Below are positions 1 through 11,393 of a stretch of 25,572 bases of DNA, piece by piece (the stretch's first letter is position 1; each line of letters starts with the position of its first letter). The notes beneath the pieces were generated by a model that worked only from the letters and a program-made list of their open reading frames with translations, made no database searches and had not been told where the DNA came from. A program made the translations under genes and the position numbers. Source of the DNA: Pelargonium cotyledonis. Taxonomy: Eukaryota; Streptophyta; Magnoliopsida; Geraniales; Geraniaceae. Location: contig JAYMTA010000657.1 in the NCBI GenBank assembly GCA_036897625.1, positions 1-25,572 on the forward strand. Reading direction: 5' to 3'.

Positions 1-420
1 GAAAATGTAAAATCTTATTTTTTGTTTATTTTTCATTTATTTTTTATGCATTTTTTAACAGTGTTAGTTAAGTTAAATAGAATTTGTCAAATTTTTAACG
101 GTAGGGACGAACACGGAACAAAACTGATAGTTCAAGGACTGCTTCGGAACAAAGTAAAGTTCAAGGACTATTTCGGAACAAATTGGATAGTTCAGGGACT
201 CTTGAAGATGTTTTACCGGTTATAATTGATTTCTTGAATCGGACTGCAGGTGAATAGTTTGGATCGGGATCGGACTGAATGGACCGTTTTTGAATTTTAA
301 AAAAATAGGAAAATAAAGAAATTTTTATTATTGAAATTAACATTAATAAAATATATAAGGGTAATTATTCAAACAAAAAAAATACAAATACAAATACTGA
401 TAAAATAGTGAGGGCAATCC
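1..420. repeat. AT-rich spacer with a short imperfect tandem repeat
   Basis: There is no credible gene here. Between about 126 and 204 a unit of roughly 30 bases occurs three times in diverging form: each copy carries 'agttca(a/g)ggact', and the first two continue into 'ttcggaacaaa'. The rest is AT-rich spacer. The short reading frames in both directions have no recognisable motif and no plausible codon pattern. The repeat may be the worn edge of a transposable element, but I cannot assign a family. Confidence 0.5.
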
Positions 421-439
421 TCTTCCTACTCGGCTCTTG

Positions 440-1470
440 ATTCTAGTGCAATGGGGGAGTCGGATTGTCTAATTTGGTATGGTAGGTTATGAGTATACGT
501 GAGAGGAGATATTGTCGGTCTTGTTTACTCTACTGAGGAAAGGTTAAAATCATGCGTTGGACTCTATGGGTTGGATGGGTTAATTGGTGACTAGCGGATA
601 TGTAATTTGCCTTTTATCTTGTCTTATCATTTTTAATTGTTTGTATCCCCATTTCGGGTTGAGACAGTCTATAGGTGTAATCGGTTTGAATTTTTTTGAA
701 TGGAGGACTGTTCTAGGGTGGTGGATGAATGTTGGCTGTCAGAGTCGGATATGAATATTTAGTCTAAGGTAGCAGGGTGTGGCAGGGCTCTCGCTTGTGG
801 CAAGGCTTGTCGGAAGATATATTTTTGCCTGCTAAAGCAAAATGGTGATTATTGTAGACAATGGGCTAAGGTGCTTTGGCTTGAATATTGAGATTTGAAT
901 ACTGAAAAAATGCATGCCTCATGCGACGGATAAGCATCAGATAAAATAGGGTAGACTGGTTGAGAGATAATGCATGTATATAAAGGGCCCATGAATTCAG
1001 TTTAATTTGACGGATTCATTGTAGTAATAAATTGAATTTGTTTTGATAGGATGGAAGCGCGATACATCTCAGGTTTGTTAGTGTTTGAATCGGGTGGAAA
1101 TAGATTCACAAAATCTTTTTTGGTCCATGAGTTATCTAGAACAGATGTTAAGGAGTCATTTTTTTTAGTATGCATATGGATAAGAGCTCGGTTGTGGATG
1201 AAATGAATACGACCCTTTCATCATAGATTCCAGGCTTACGGTGGGTGAGGCAGCGTTAGAAGCTTGCTTGGGTATTCTACATGATGCCAAATTTCACCTT
1301 TTAGAGTTTCTTACTGGTGGCTTTATAAATTTTAAGCGCACTTAATTCTCAACTTTAAAGTGACGGGGGCGCAACTTCTGAACGTAGAATTGCATTACAA
1401 TTTGCTTGTGGGTTATTAGGTCGAGCTTGGATTTCATACGATACTCTTCCACAAATTTATTAACATAATG
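440..1470 (+). pseudogene. Decayed retroelement-like stretch, possible LINE RNase H remnant
   Basis: This kilobase is less AT-rich than its flanks and has no intact reading frame. Around 1225-1325 one + strand frame reads roughly 'GEAALEACLGILHDA' followed by 'LLEFLTGG'. This resembles the RNase H domain carried by many plant LINEs and related genes, where an 'AEA...A' helix is followed by an 'E-F/V-x-D' strand; here the aspartate would be lost. After a frameshift the next bases read 'ALNSQL', also reminiscent of that domain. Stops and frameshifts interrupt everything. This is a weak, pattern-based call; it could be another kind of decayed gene or repeat. A translated search against plant LINE proteins would settle it. 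Confidence 0.28.
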
Positions 1471-1650
1471 ACATTTTAAAAGTACCAGAAAATGCATACT
1501 AAAGGTGACCATTTGCTATTTCTCCTTGTTATTATGTAGTTTTATAATCAAAATCTAAAATAACTAGATTTTAAAGAGTAAATATGATTTCTAATTTCTT
1601 TAACTTTGAGACAAATAACTACAATGTTTTATTTATTTTGCAAAAGACTC

Positions 1651-2665
1651 AATTTGATCCTTGAACTTTCGTATAATGGCCTAATTTGGTTTCTAAATTT
1701 TGTTTAGTCAAATTTAATCCTTGAACTTTCAAAAAATATACCTAATTTAGTCATGAGGTATGACATGGATATTTAATTTTTATTATGGATCTTGTTGACG
1801 TGATAGTCCACATCAATTAAATTAATCATGTGACCAGCACATGACTACGTTAGTCGACTCTACCCAAACGACATCATGGAATACCCTCTTTCTCTTGACC
1901 TCTTTTTCCTCTATCGTGGGGCATCCGATCAAATAAAGTACCATCCTACACTAGATCAAATTAATTGAGAACCTACCTCTCATATGAAAATAATACATTA
2001 TTAACTCATCAAATTCCATACCTACCCAACTAACTAAGCACGACCACGATGACCCGACGATCGATGACCAACAAGAGACATCAACGCCGTCTTCGCCACA
2101 CTAGCCACTAGAAAACACTCATTGGACGCTTCCATCCACTTCTTTGCTGGCGATCACCGTCGCCACCACAATTACCGTAGCAAATTAACGTACACGTAGG
2201 CGACCCATAACTGTCCTCGTATCACACATGCGCTCTCAAAAGTTTTTGGACTTCGGTTACGCGCTGCTAAAGTACGACAAAGTGGAACTCAACCACGACG
2301 AGTCGGAGGAGGACAACGATGACAAGTGGATCCTTTTTTTGCGGGTCGGGAACAAGATTGCTCTGTACAAGATAATGGACAGTTTTTGGGTGGTTCTTGA
2401 TGGTGTAGAACCTGAGTCGAAGCACGAAAGGAAGATGACAATCAAGAGAAAGAGGGAACGACGTTTGGGTCGAGTCAGCTGACGTGACAACTATGTGCTG
2501 GTCACATAATTAATTTAATCTATGTGCACTGACACGTTAAAATTATACGGTTAAAATAATTAAATATCTACGTTATAACTCAGTACTAAATTGAGTCTTT
2601 AAAAGACTAAATTTGATTTAACATAATTCGGGAACCAAATCATTTTCAGTGTTCCATGAACAGTT
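1651..2665. mobile_element. Non-autonomous DNA element with long terminal inverted repeats
   Basis: The left arm (about 1680-1860) and right arm (about 2472-2650) are imperfect inverted copies. The clearest part is 1816-1842, which pairs with 2493-2519 over 27 bases with a single mismatch, around 'gtgaccagcacat'. The outer parts also match: 'aatttggtt' at the left edge mirrors 'aaccaaatc' at the right edge, and a 'gatatttaatt' block is shared. The left arm holds two direct copies, 60 bases apart, of an 'aattt(g/a)atccttgaactttc' unit (1651 and 1711). The interior (1860-2470) is more GC-rich and encodes no transposase. The overall form fits a Mutator-like or fold-back non-autonomous element. 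The exact ends and the target-site duplication could not be fixed by eye. Confidence 0.7.
2228..2482 (+). other. Small unrecognised ORF inside the inverted-repeat element
   Basis: An 84-codon frame lies in the GC-richer interior of the element and runs into its right arm. Its predicted product has an acidic patch (ESEEDNDD) and a basic tail rich in K and R (KRKRERR). I recognise no domain. The base composition differs from the AT-rich flanks, so it may be a captured host gene fragment, as in Pack-MULEs, rather than a working gene. There is no evidence of expression or of introns. Confidence 0.2.
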
Positions 2666-2693
2666 TTCACACAAAACATGACTCACGGTATTG

Positions 2694-2700
2694 TATAAAC
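2694..2700 (+). promoter_or_regulatory. Candidate TATA box for the MICU gene
   Basis: The sequence 'tataaac' lies about 195 bases upstream of the MICU start codon. A start site some 30 bases downstream would give a 5' leader of about 165 nt that becomes CT-rich near the ATG, which is usual for plant genes. The motif lies only about 45 bases beyond the inverted-repeat element. The assignment rests on position and motif alone. Confidence 0.35.
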
Positions 2701-2891
2701 CGTGTGCTTCGTCTTCTACTGTTTCGGTACAGAAAGTGAAAAAAACAGTGAACTTTCTGTAAAAGCGAACCAGTACCAGACATTGAAATAGCAGAGAACC
2801 AACCGACTCGCACAACCAGATCCATCCTCTTTCATTTCCGTATCCGTACCTCTCTACTTTTTCTCCACATTTCGCTCCAAGGTCCGGGACC

Positions 2892-5800
2892 ATGGCTTGC
2901 TCCACCGCGCGCTTCAAGCCCCAAATCATCGTCCAACGCCTCCAAGCTCGCCAAATCTCAACCTCACCAGCATCAACATCGCCGTCTCTCTCCTCTCCTC
3001 TTCCCAATTCTGATCCTAACCCTAATCCCCATCACAACTCATCCGCCTCCTCCTCCTCTCTCAAATGGCTTTCCGGGATCGCCTTGGGCTCTAGCCTAGG
3101 TCTTCTTTACTTATCCTCCAATTCTTCTTCTCCTTCGATTGCCGTTGACCCTAATTTCTTCAAAAAGTTGCTCTCGTCTCTTCTCGACGGGTCAACGCCC
3201 TGCCCTGAAGGTGCGGCTGAGGATCGTTCTCGCATCGCTTCGGCTTTAAGCAAACTGTCGCTCCCGGCTGGTACCCCCAAGTTTCTTTTTGGAGGTAATT
3301 TTTCTATTTTTGGCAAAAATTGATTTTTTTTTCCTTTTTTCGAGGGAACGATTTTTAAGCAGAATTGGAAGTGATATAAACGCCAGTGAAGTGAAAGATT
3401 GGATCGGTTTGGGTTTTGGAATGAATTGATATCTTCGGTATTTATGGGTTTAGGTTAGGTTATCGAGAATTGGATTCTTATTGATCACAGTGGTGAAAGA
3501 TTGAATTGATTTGACTTTCGAAATGTTTTGATATGATCTGTATTTATGGATTCCATTGGATCGTGCCAAATTGGAATTAATTAGACTTTAGAAACTTTTT
3601 TGTGCGTTTTTACAATAACTGAAATTGACAAAAAAAGAAGGTCCATTGGTGTGGAAGATTGAACCGGGCTAGCTTTTAAAATGGAATTGATATCATGATA
3701 TTTCTCGGCTTAGTGTAAGATCATGCAAAATTGATTTTTTTTCTTTTCTGTTTATGAGAGAATGATTTTGAACATAAATTTGAAGTGAAATAAAAATATA
3801 AACACTGCTGGTGTGAAAGCTCGGATTAGCTTTTGAAATGAATTGATATCTTTGATATATTGCTTCTTGTGGGTAGCGGTTGGGTAGGGTGGCTATTGTT
3901 TGTTGATTTGTTTTCTTCAGCTTATTAAATATTAATCAGTTTTCCATTGCAAATTGTTGGTTCATGCTTTAATTGTTTAGCTTGTTTGCTAATATGATAA
4001 TGCACTATCCATAGTTATGGGTTTATTTTAATAATTGCAGATGCATATAGGAGGAAAATTTTCTTTAACTATGAGAGAAGGATGAGGCTGCGGAGTCCTC
4101 CTGCAAAGGTAATCTTAACATTGAGTTTACTTGTTTAGGAGTTAATGAAATTACATTTTATTCGTATTGTAATAGTAATATATGATCTTATTATTGCTAC
4201 ATTTTGCGGGGCTTAATTAAACATAGATGTAATTAAATACGTTAATTAGGGAAGAGTTCAATATATGTTTATAATAGTCTAAAGTAAACAGGCATTGAAT
4301 GATGTCATTTCAGGTTGATTCCAATATTCCACATATGCAACAGTAATGATGTGAGTTCTACTTAAAATGTAAGGTATGAGTTCATACCTTAAGTATTGAG
4401 GCATGAGTTCATGAATGTTTGGTTAGATGCAATGCATGAGTTAATGTCTTCAGCACTGAGGCATAAATCCTATTTAAGCATATTTACTTGAAATTCTCTT
4501 GGTTTAAGGTTTTCTGAATTCCTTGAGTTACTAGCAATTCTTTGGAGAAAAGATTGGGTGTAAGCTCTTGAGTATGTTGTACTAGTACCTTGAGTGGGCT
4601 TTTCACTTTCAGATATGGTGATCTAAGTGGCTTATATTTCTAACTCAAGATCTGGGGTTTCTATAAGCAATTTGCAAATTTAGTTTGCACTATATTTCTG
4701 ATAACCAATTAACCATGCACTTCTTTATTAGTGTTTCTAGGAAATCATTGTTGTGTCTTATTGTTTCAGTTCAATCAATTTCTTCTCTCTACATAACATC
4801 TATGAAGATGCGACAGACTTATTCTGAGATTTTGGTTTGCAATCATTAAGTGGCCAAACCAAGCTCCTTAACCCCAGTTACTGTTGCATGTAGCTTTTTA
4901 TTCTGTATCTTGTTTCACAAAGAACACGGAAAGATCCTACCCTTCTTACGGGCAAGTTTTTTATAGGTCTATATTGATTTAGAGCTTCATTTTTCAGGAT
5001 TGGTTGCTTCATGAATGTTCACCTCTTTGACTATCTCTTGTGTTCTCTCTTCCTTGAAGGTTTTCGAGTACTTTGCATCTGTTCGCATGTTGGATGGAGA
5101 ATTGCTTATGAAACCAGCAGATTTAATGCGGGCTGTTGTTCCTGTTTTCCCTCCATCTGAATCTAACCTTGTTAGAGATGGATATTTAATAGGTGAAAGG
5201 AGACCTGGGGAATTAAGATGTGATCCATCAGAATTTTTTATGCTGTTTGATATCAATAATGATGGACTTATATCTTTTAAAGAGTGAGTTGTCAAAATGT
5301 CATTATTGCTCCAATTAATATCTTGTTGTGCATAGATGATTTAGGTTCTTTGTGTTTCCTTTCTAACATGTACATTTCCTCTCTGTCTCCAGTATCCTCT
5401 CCGACTTGTTAGTTGGAAGTCCTTATGCTGTGTTTAATATCTTGGTTATTTGGATAATGTTCTTATAAAATTTACTTTGTGTAACAGGTATATCTTCTTT
5501 TTAACACTACTCAGCATCCCAGAATCAAGCTTTTCTGTGGCGTTCAAAATGTTTGATATTGACAATAGTGGGTAGGTACTCATGCAAGCCTTGCTCTCAA
5601 AAGAAATTCCCCCCTTCATTGTTATCCTTTGTTATTTTTTATTGGCGTCTATCATATATTAGATCAGATAGGTTTTCAATATTATCCGTTTGGTGCCTAC
5701 ATTTGTATTTTTCCCCTATTCCAATTTTCTCTCTTCTGGGTTATTCCTTTCAACTTCATCAATTTAGTTCTTACCTTGCAAAAGTGAGATGCATCCTCAG

Positions 5801-8210
5801 TAATCATTAACATGATATGTTAGTTGGCTCCTCCACTTAATAGCTTAGGCTTTTGAGTAGATGTATTGTTTAACACTTCGCCAATTGTTGTCTGTAACAT
5901 GACTTTCTATCTGTGTGTAGGGAGATAGATAAGAAAGAATTCAAGAAAGTGATGGCTTTGATGCGAGCTCAAGTCAGACAGGGTGCTCTCCATTGGGATG
6001 GACTTCGAACTGGGTTAAAGATTCATGGTTCTGTTGAAAATGGAGGGTTAGTGGAGTATTTCTTTGGTGAAGATGGCAACACATTACTCCAACTTGATAA
6101 ATTTATCAAATTCCTGAAAGATTTGCAAGATGAGGTAATTGCTGCACACCTTCCAGGGAAAATATTCACAAAATGTCATGATGGCATTTGTTTAAACCAT
6201 TATATGCCTAGTTCATGCTGTTGTTTTTACTATACTGCTTTATTTACGTTTATGTCTTGATAATTCATCAGGTGAGTGGTCTGTCGTGGGGATGCAGTCA
6301 TGACTACTTGCAAAAAGTAGGAGTTAGTACATGATTTTGTGAGTATTAGAAAACAGAGCTCTAGTACAACTATTTCTAGCCTTAGGTTATGACTTGTGAC
6401 CATAGATGGTTTGTTGTGCGGAAGGGTAAGAGGATTGTATAGGAGAAACTTAAAGGACTGGGCGAAGACCAATAAGTTAACTTGGAAAGAAATAATAAGC
6501 CTGGATAAGGCAACAAATGAGAAAGGGATTCATGTAGTTGATTCCAACTTAGTTTGGTTGTTATAATGCATATTTTTTCTGTATTCTACGTTTTACATGT
6601 ATGTTATTTACGAATTGACCTACAAGCTATTGACTGATTTGAAGTATATCTATTAATTGCTTTACTTATCTTTGACCTGTACAACTGTTTTGCATCTGAA
6701 AACATGATAGATGCCCTAAAAAAGATGTGGCTCTCACATTCCTTGTATAATATAATATTATTAATCCCCTTACCCCACAGCCGCTCATCTTTTGTGTTTC
6801 ACATTTCCTTATATAAGTTATATTCTCTGAGGCAAACAGCAGATTGACATTGTTTTTGTTATATAGTTGAACTTCTAGGTTGCATTTCATATTATTGTGG
6901 TAACATATTATATCTCAATTCTTTTTAATATTGGCATATCTTCATTACCATCTAAATTGGCAGCTACTAAATGTAAAATTGTTCTCTGCAGATTCTGAGG
7001 TTAGAGTTTGCCCATTATGACTACACCTTACAAGGAACAATTTCAGCCAAGGATTTTGCTTTATCCATGGTTGCTTCTGCTGATATTAGCCATTTAGATA
7101 AGTTCCTTGATCGGGTTGATGAAATAACCAATGAGCCACATCTTACTCATACACGGGTTACATTTGAGGAGTTCAAAAATTTTGCCGAGCTTCGTAAAAA
7201 ATTGCAGCCATTTGCTCTGGCCCTTTTCAGCTATGGGAAAGTAAATGGATTTTTGACAAGGACGGACCTCCAAAGAGCTGCATTCCATGTATGCCCCTTT
7301 ACCTTTGTTTCTTAGATTATCATAATATCAAACTTAGAGTTTGATAATACTGTTCTTTTATCTGTGACACGTTAAAAAAAAAAGGTTCAATTGGCTGAGT
7401 GAGCTACATGACAAGAGGTAGCTCTCCTCTTTACCCACAATTCCTCCCACCCCACCCACCATATTTGAACCCATGACCTCTACTAGAGATCTTTGATGTT
7501 TGAACCATTGGGCTGTCCTCTTGGGGACTATATATCTCATACGCAACAAAATGTGAGTAAAATTCAGCCATTAACCACTATACAGCAGAGGACATTTGAC
7601 CGGTGGCAAGTTTTGGATTTGTAATGTATCTGAATCTCTGCACTGGTTAATAGAAATTATTATGGCAGTGCTAGAATGTCAGATGATATCCACTATTAGG
7701 AAGTTAGTTATGCATGAGTATCAAATAATATCCATAAGATGAGTCAGTTAGAGCCGTTTGAGTTTGTTGCAACAAAGGCATGTGGGGTTACGTGAGGAAA
7801 AGTTAAGCACTTGTCAGTTGTCATGCAATCCTTAATTTTTGTGGGAAAGGAAGAAAGAAAAGAATAGTGAAAACACGTTTTGGGACGGATAGAGAGCATA
7901 TATATCCATTTCTCTGTACTTTGCTTCTATTCTGTCTCATTTAAGCTATTTTCCTTGCTTGTTAGTATTCAAATATCCACTTCTTTGATTTTGAAAACAT
8001 TAACTTCACGTAAAATGTCAGGTCTGTGGTGTACCACTCTCTGACAATGTGGTTGAGATCATATTCCACGTGTTCGACACAAACCAAGATGGAAAGCTGA
8101 GCTCAGATGAGTTTGTAAAAGTTCTATATCAGCGAGAAAGAGACATTTCTCAACCTGTGGGAGCAGGAATGACACAGTTTTTGTTTAGCAGATGGAACTA
8201 TTTCAAATAA
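2892..8210 (+). CDS. MICU: MICU-type mitochondrial calcium uptake protein (EF-hand)
   Basis: Regulates the mitochondrial calcium uniporter by sensing Ca2+ in the intermembrane space. Seven exons join in phase: 2892-3294, 4041-4108, 5060-5283, 5488-5571, 5921-6134, 6992-7288, 8022-8210, giving 492 aa, close to Arabidopsis MICU (about 498). The N-terminus is basic and Ser-rich, with a hydrophobic stretch near residues 58-73, as expected for a mitochondrial presequence and inner-membrane anchoring. Three canonical EF-hand loops are visible: DINNDGLISFKE (221-232), DIDNSGEIDKKE (255-266) and DTNQDGKLSSDE (449-460); the third loop is typical of the plant protein. Family hallmarks include FFNYERR, VFEYFASVR, LEFAHYDY and ISAKDFALSMV. 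All introns are GT-AG. The ATG at 2892 is the first in a CT-rich leader and gives the expected presequence. The next gene downstream is the Phox gene, in the same orientation. No broken or missing key residues were seen. Confidence 0.95.
3313..3860. repeat. Tandemly duplicated block in MICU intron 1
   Basis: A segment beginning 'gcaaaa(a)ttgatttttttt' and ending 'tgaattgatatct' occurs at 3313-3443 and again at about 3724-3860, some 410 bases apart. Shared landmarks, in order, are the T-tract, a 'gaatgatttt'-like block, 'gaagtgatataaa/gaagtgaaataaa', 'gtgaaag' and 'gaatgaattgatatc'. Two further partial copies of the 'gaagattga...tttgatat' part sit between them (about 3494-3541 and 3650-3700). 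The whole intron therefore seems to have grown by local tandem duplication. No coding potential. Confidence 0.7.
4370..4391. repeat. Short perfect palindrome in MICU intron 2
   Basis: The 10-base arms 'taaggtatga' and 'tcatacctta' are separated by two bases, forming a near-perfect hairpin. It lies within a stretch (4350-4475) where 'gaggcatgagttcatga' and 'gaggcataaatcc' recur about 60 bases apart, so it may be a by-product of a small local repeat. The rest of this 951-base intron (4109-5059) shows nothing else I can support. Confidence 0.5.
6135..6991 (+). other. MICU intron 5, nothing recognised
   Basis: The intron is 857 bases long, with a 'gag|gtaatt' donor and a 'ctctgcag' acceptor. It is AT-rich. 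I see no repeat with clear ends, no RNA gene and no reading frame with domain content. Confidence 0.6.
7374..7545 (-). mobile_element. tRNA-derived SINE in MICU intron 6
   Basis: On the minus strand the segment starts near 7545 and shows an A-box-like 'agcccaatggttcaaac', then 'gtagaggtcatgggttcaaat', a B-box-like promoter element (consensus GGTTCGANNC). A G-rich body follows, ending in an oligo(T) run that appears as oligo(A) at 7374-7383 on the + strand. This order of RNA polymerase III boxes, body and homopolymer tail is that of plant tRNA-derived SINEs. The element is in antisense orientation within the intron between exons 6 and 7. I could not find a clean target-site duplication, so the ends are approximate and the copy is probably old. 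Confidence 0.6.
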
Positions 8211-9300
8211 CTTATCTATCGTGGTGTTTCTTAATTTTAATTGATGTGCATATCCAGCCCCTCGTGAGATTTGAAGATCTAGACATCCCAGGGCAGTAGA
8301 ATTTGAAGCTCCTGTATAGATTGCGCTTTCAATGCGTAGAGTCCGAGGTGGAGGTATCAATTGGGATCCGAATGCTCAAAGTGGCTATAATATATGGAGA
8401 CAACTACTGGAAGGAACAATTGGTCTGTAAATATTGGTGCTACATATCAGTAGAATTTGTGTAAGCTAGCTAATGGTTGATTTGTTTCACATATCAAATT
8501 GTTCTGATCTTGCAGTAAATTGCAATTTTGTAATCATACTTTCATTTTATGCACTATGTAACCTAACAATTGTGGTCTTGTAACCTAAAAATTGTTGTTT
8601 TATTTAGCCGATTAAGCTCCACTAACTCCCTATTAGTTGTATTTTATACTTTTCATTACTTGTTACTACATGTTATCATTAAGTTTTGGATTCCTAATTG
8701 CCATATTATTTAGATTTCTTATTTCTGACCTCCTAATAGGAATAGAAAAATTCAATTAAGAAAGTAAAAATATAATACTCTAAAGTAAGCTTTTGTTGAC
8801 CTAATGCAGATAAATTTAGGATTAGTGGGTGCTATAAATACAATCCCCAGTAGAGACAAGAGGTCACAACTCAAAAGATAAGTTTGTAATTAAAAAAGAT
8901 TTCTCTTTTCTAAGATTAGTTAAATAAATTTAAATTCTCAGGAATTGAAATACTATAGTTAAAATATTATTTTAATTCCTGTAAATTTTGAATAATTGAA
9001 ATGATGGAAATTAATAATGTAAGAAAAGAAAGTTATAATTATTTTAATTAAGTTAGATGAGAAATTAAACAAGCGCTGCCCTATTATAAGAAAACCAATC
9101 AAATGACCCAAGAATTCATTCCATGGCAAATGGCATATTCTTTGAAAAAAAAAAAAGAAATGAAAGAGAGAATTAGATGTGGTTGAGCCCATAGCAAGTG
9201 TGGTGGGGACAAGATACAGACACAACTCACAAGTGAAATGGAAATGGTATGTGAAAAGCAAGGAAGAGACAGGTCAGAGCCAACCATCGAAACCACCGCG
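8211..9300. other. MICU 3' UTR and MICU-Phox spacer
   Basis: The first 300 or so bases after the MICU stop (8210) are likely its 3' UTR; no canonical AATAAA stands out. Beyond about 8600 the DNA is AT-rich, with a TATA-like 'tataaata' at 8833-8840 of unknown use. No gene is seen. The Phox promoter should lie in the last few hundred bases. Confidence 0.5.
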
Positions 9301-9339
9301 TAAAATAAAATCATAATCAAATCAAAACCAAAATCAATA

Positions 9340-9482
9340 ATCAACACACACACACAACACAAAAAAAGCACCTTTCTCTTCTTCCCTTCCCTTCCCTTCC
9401 TTCCAAGTCAATATCCTCCGACGTCTCTCTCCCGCCGCCGGCCACTTTTCTCCAACTCCGACCACTCTTTTCCTTCAATCCG
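9340..9482 (+). other. Probable leader exon of the Phox gene
   Basis: A pyrimidine-rich stretch with runs of CCCTT and CTCTCTC, unlike the AT-rich DNA around it, ends at a good donor, 'ccg|gtaatt' (GT at 9483-9484). It has the look of a plant 5' leader exon. The matching acceptor would be just upstream of the start codon; the best candidate is 'gcctcttccacag' ending at 11243. The start of the exon is a guess. Confidence 0.5.
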
Positions 9483-10769
9483 GTAATTAAGCATATCTTC
9501 TTGCTCTCTCTTTTTTGTCTTGCTCAATCTTTGTTTGTTGCAGTACACAGGAATTGTAGACTTTCTGTTTTTAGATTTGTTACTTTTCTTGAATTCATTT
9601 CTATATATATTATAGATTTGAATGTTTTTGTGGTAGTTATGTTATGGCTTTGGTTTCGTTTCGTGTTTATTATTGGTTTGTGTTTTGGATTGGAAAACTT
9701 GGATGGGTCCTCCATGGTCTTGCTTCAAGATATGTTTTTGGTTTCTGAGGAAGTCTTGGATTGAAAATAAACTCTTGCAGTTGGATTGTATAGTTTCTAG
9801 ATAATATACATATTTTTATTTTTTTTTAAACTGAGTTGAAATAGTAATGAATTATTTTCTGGGTAATGAATTTTAATGTTGCTTTTCAGAATTAGTAACC
9901 TTAAGTCCATACTGTTGCGACAAAGTTTAAAAAGAAAAGAAAAATAGGTGCTGCTCGGTTCATTAGTATCATAATAGAGATATTACTTTACTTTCTGTAC
10001 CTAGACAACCATTTTATTACCCAATACTGCTTAAGAAATGCATGTGGGTATTTTCTCACTAGTAGAGATTTTTATTTTTCTAAATGTTAGCTGGGGTCGA
10101 AGAACGAGAATAGTGAGGAATATACTTAGTGCTACTAGCCTCATACCGGTGCACTGCTCTTCAAGAATCCCTGGCGGAGCCTTGCTCATTTGGTCAGTGG
10201 GAAATTTAGGAAAAGAAAAGAGTATTCAATTTACTCTTGCATGAGACTTTGACCTTAGTGTAGAGACCAATAGGGTTGTACTTTGTTGTATGATTTTAGG
10301 ACATTCCTGGTCTCAGTTCTCACATGTAGAAAACCGTCAATGCACTGTTTTTTCTCAGTTAGTTGAGCTCTTTCTTGGTTCATAAATTTATGGGAAAAAA
10401 GGACTGTGATGTTAAGTTGTTAACATCATTCTTTGTTTTGTTGTTGTTCCAATAAATTATTGATGGAGTTGGTACTTTGGTTGAGATCGAGAGCTCTTCT
10501 TGGTTCAAGTAGAGGTAATTATGTCATCGAATTGGATCTTGTTCGGTTAACAAGGGCTTTGACATCGGTTTTCTGTTTTTCTATTTATTTTTATTTTTTA
10601 TTTTTATTTTTTTAAGGATTAACTTGAACAATCTATTATTGTACCTTTTCATACTGGCATTTGTTCATTTGAGTTCTTTTACCTGTTTATTTATTTATAG
10701 TGGGTTAGGTCCTATGGAATTTCTTCTCCTTTATTTCTTTTTAAGGTGTCTTGCATACTTGATCATTTG

Positions 10770-10812
<43 letters not shown>

Positions 10813-11243
10813 AAAGAGGGTTATTTAATTATAGGTCATGGAGAGTGGGCTAAAATTATTTCAATATTTTGTTTAGGTCTTACTTCAAATATAACACTAA
10901 TTCCTCGCGTATCCACATATCAATATGTACTTTCTTCTTTGTTGGTACTTTTCTCTTTATTTTTGGATGTTTTTCATGAGTTGTTTTTTGCTTAATTTTT
11001 TTTTTCTGTAAAAAATCTGTATATGCTAGTTGATAGAATCCAACATTTCTTATGGGCACTTATAATTTTAAACTTATATGAATTGCATAATTAATGCTGC
11101 TTTGTTTTTTGTTCATGCAAGTAGAATCCAATTGGACATTCTGAGATAAGGACGTAATTTATGCTATATTCATTGCATATAGGGGTGCTTACTAGTGCGA
11201 TCAAACTAACAGTTTAAGTGAATCAAACAGGCCTCTTCCACAG
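9483..11243 (+). other. Probable long 5' leader intron of the Phox gene
   Basis: About 1.76 kb of T-rich DNA lies between the CT-rich leader exon and the coding start. It contains several hydrophobic but low-complexity reading frames that are not credible genes. Such long first introns often raise expression of plant genes, but nothing in the sequence proves that here. Acceptors at 11243 (ccacag) and at 11230 are alternatives, so the 3' limit is uncertain. Confidence 0.45.
10773..10811. repeat. (TC)n microsatellite
   Basis: An uninterrupted TC dinucleotide run of about 39 bases lies in the probable leader intron of the Phox gene. It also accounts for a Leu-Ser repeat in a meaningless overlapping frame. 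Confidence 0.95.
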
Positions 11244-11393
11244 GAATTTGTTAAAGATCCCACAAGAAGAACAAGATTTCTATTTCTTCTGGGTTGCTAT
11301 TGTCAAATAATTTAGTGTAGTATTTTGTAAGATCAGAATCCGATCCTTTTAGTCTTTGATCCAAAGGTTCATTTTATTGCTCCATCTTTTGTT

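Noticed and set aside
2618-3007. 129-codon minus-strand frame across the MICU leader
   Set aside because: Antisense to the MICU leader and presequence; no recognisable domain and no promoter support.
7374-7545. Functional tRNA gene at the pol III-like boxes
   Set aside because: The boxes are degenerate and no cloverleaf with acceptor-stem pairing can be drawn; the homopolymer tail indicates a SINE.
8833-8840. TATA-like 'tataaata' as the Phox core promoter
   Set aside because: It lies about 500 bases upstream of the CT-rich leader exon, with no supporting exon or splice site nearby.
9501-10995. Several hydrophobic frames (9501-9764, 10433-10615, 10624-10995)
   Set aside because: They lie in a T-rich leader intron, where Phe/Leu-rich frames are expected by chance. 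The last contains the TC microsatellite.
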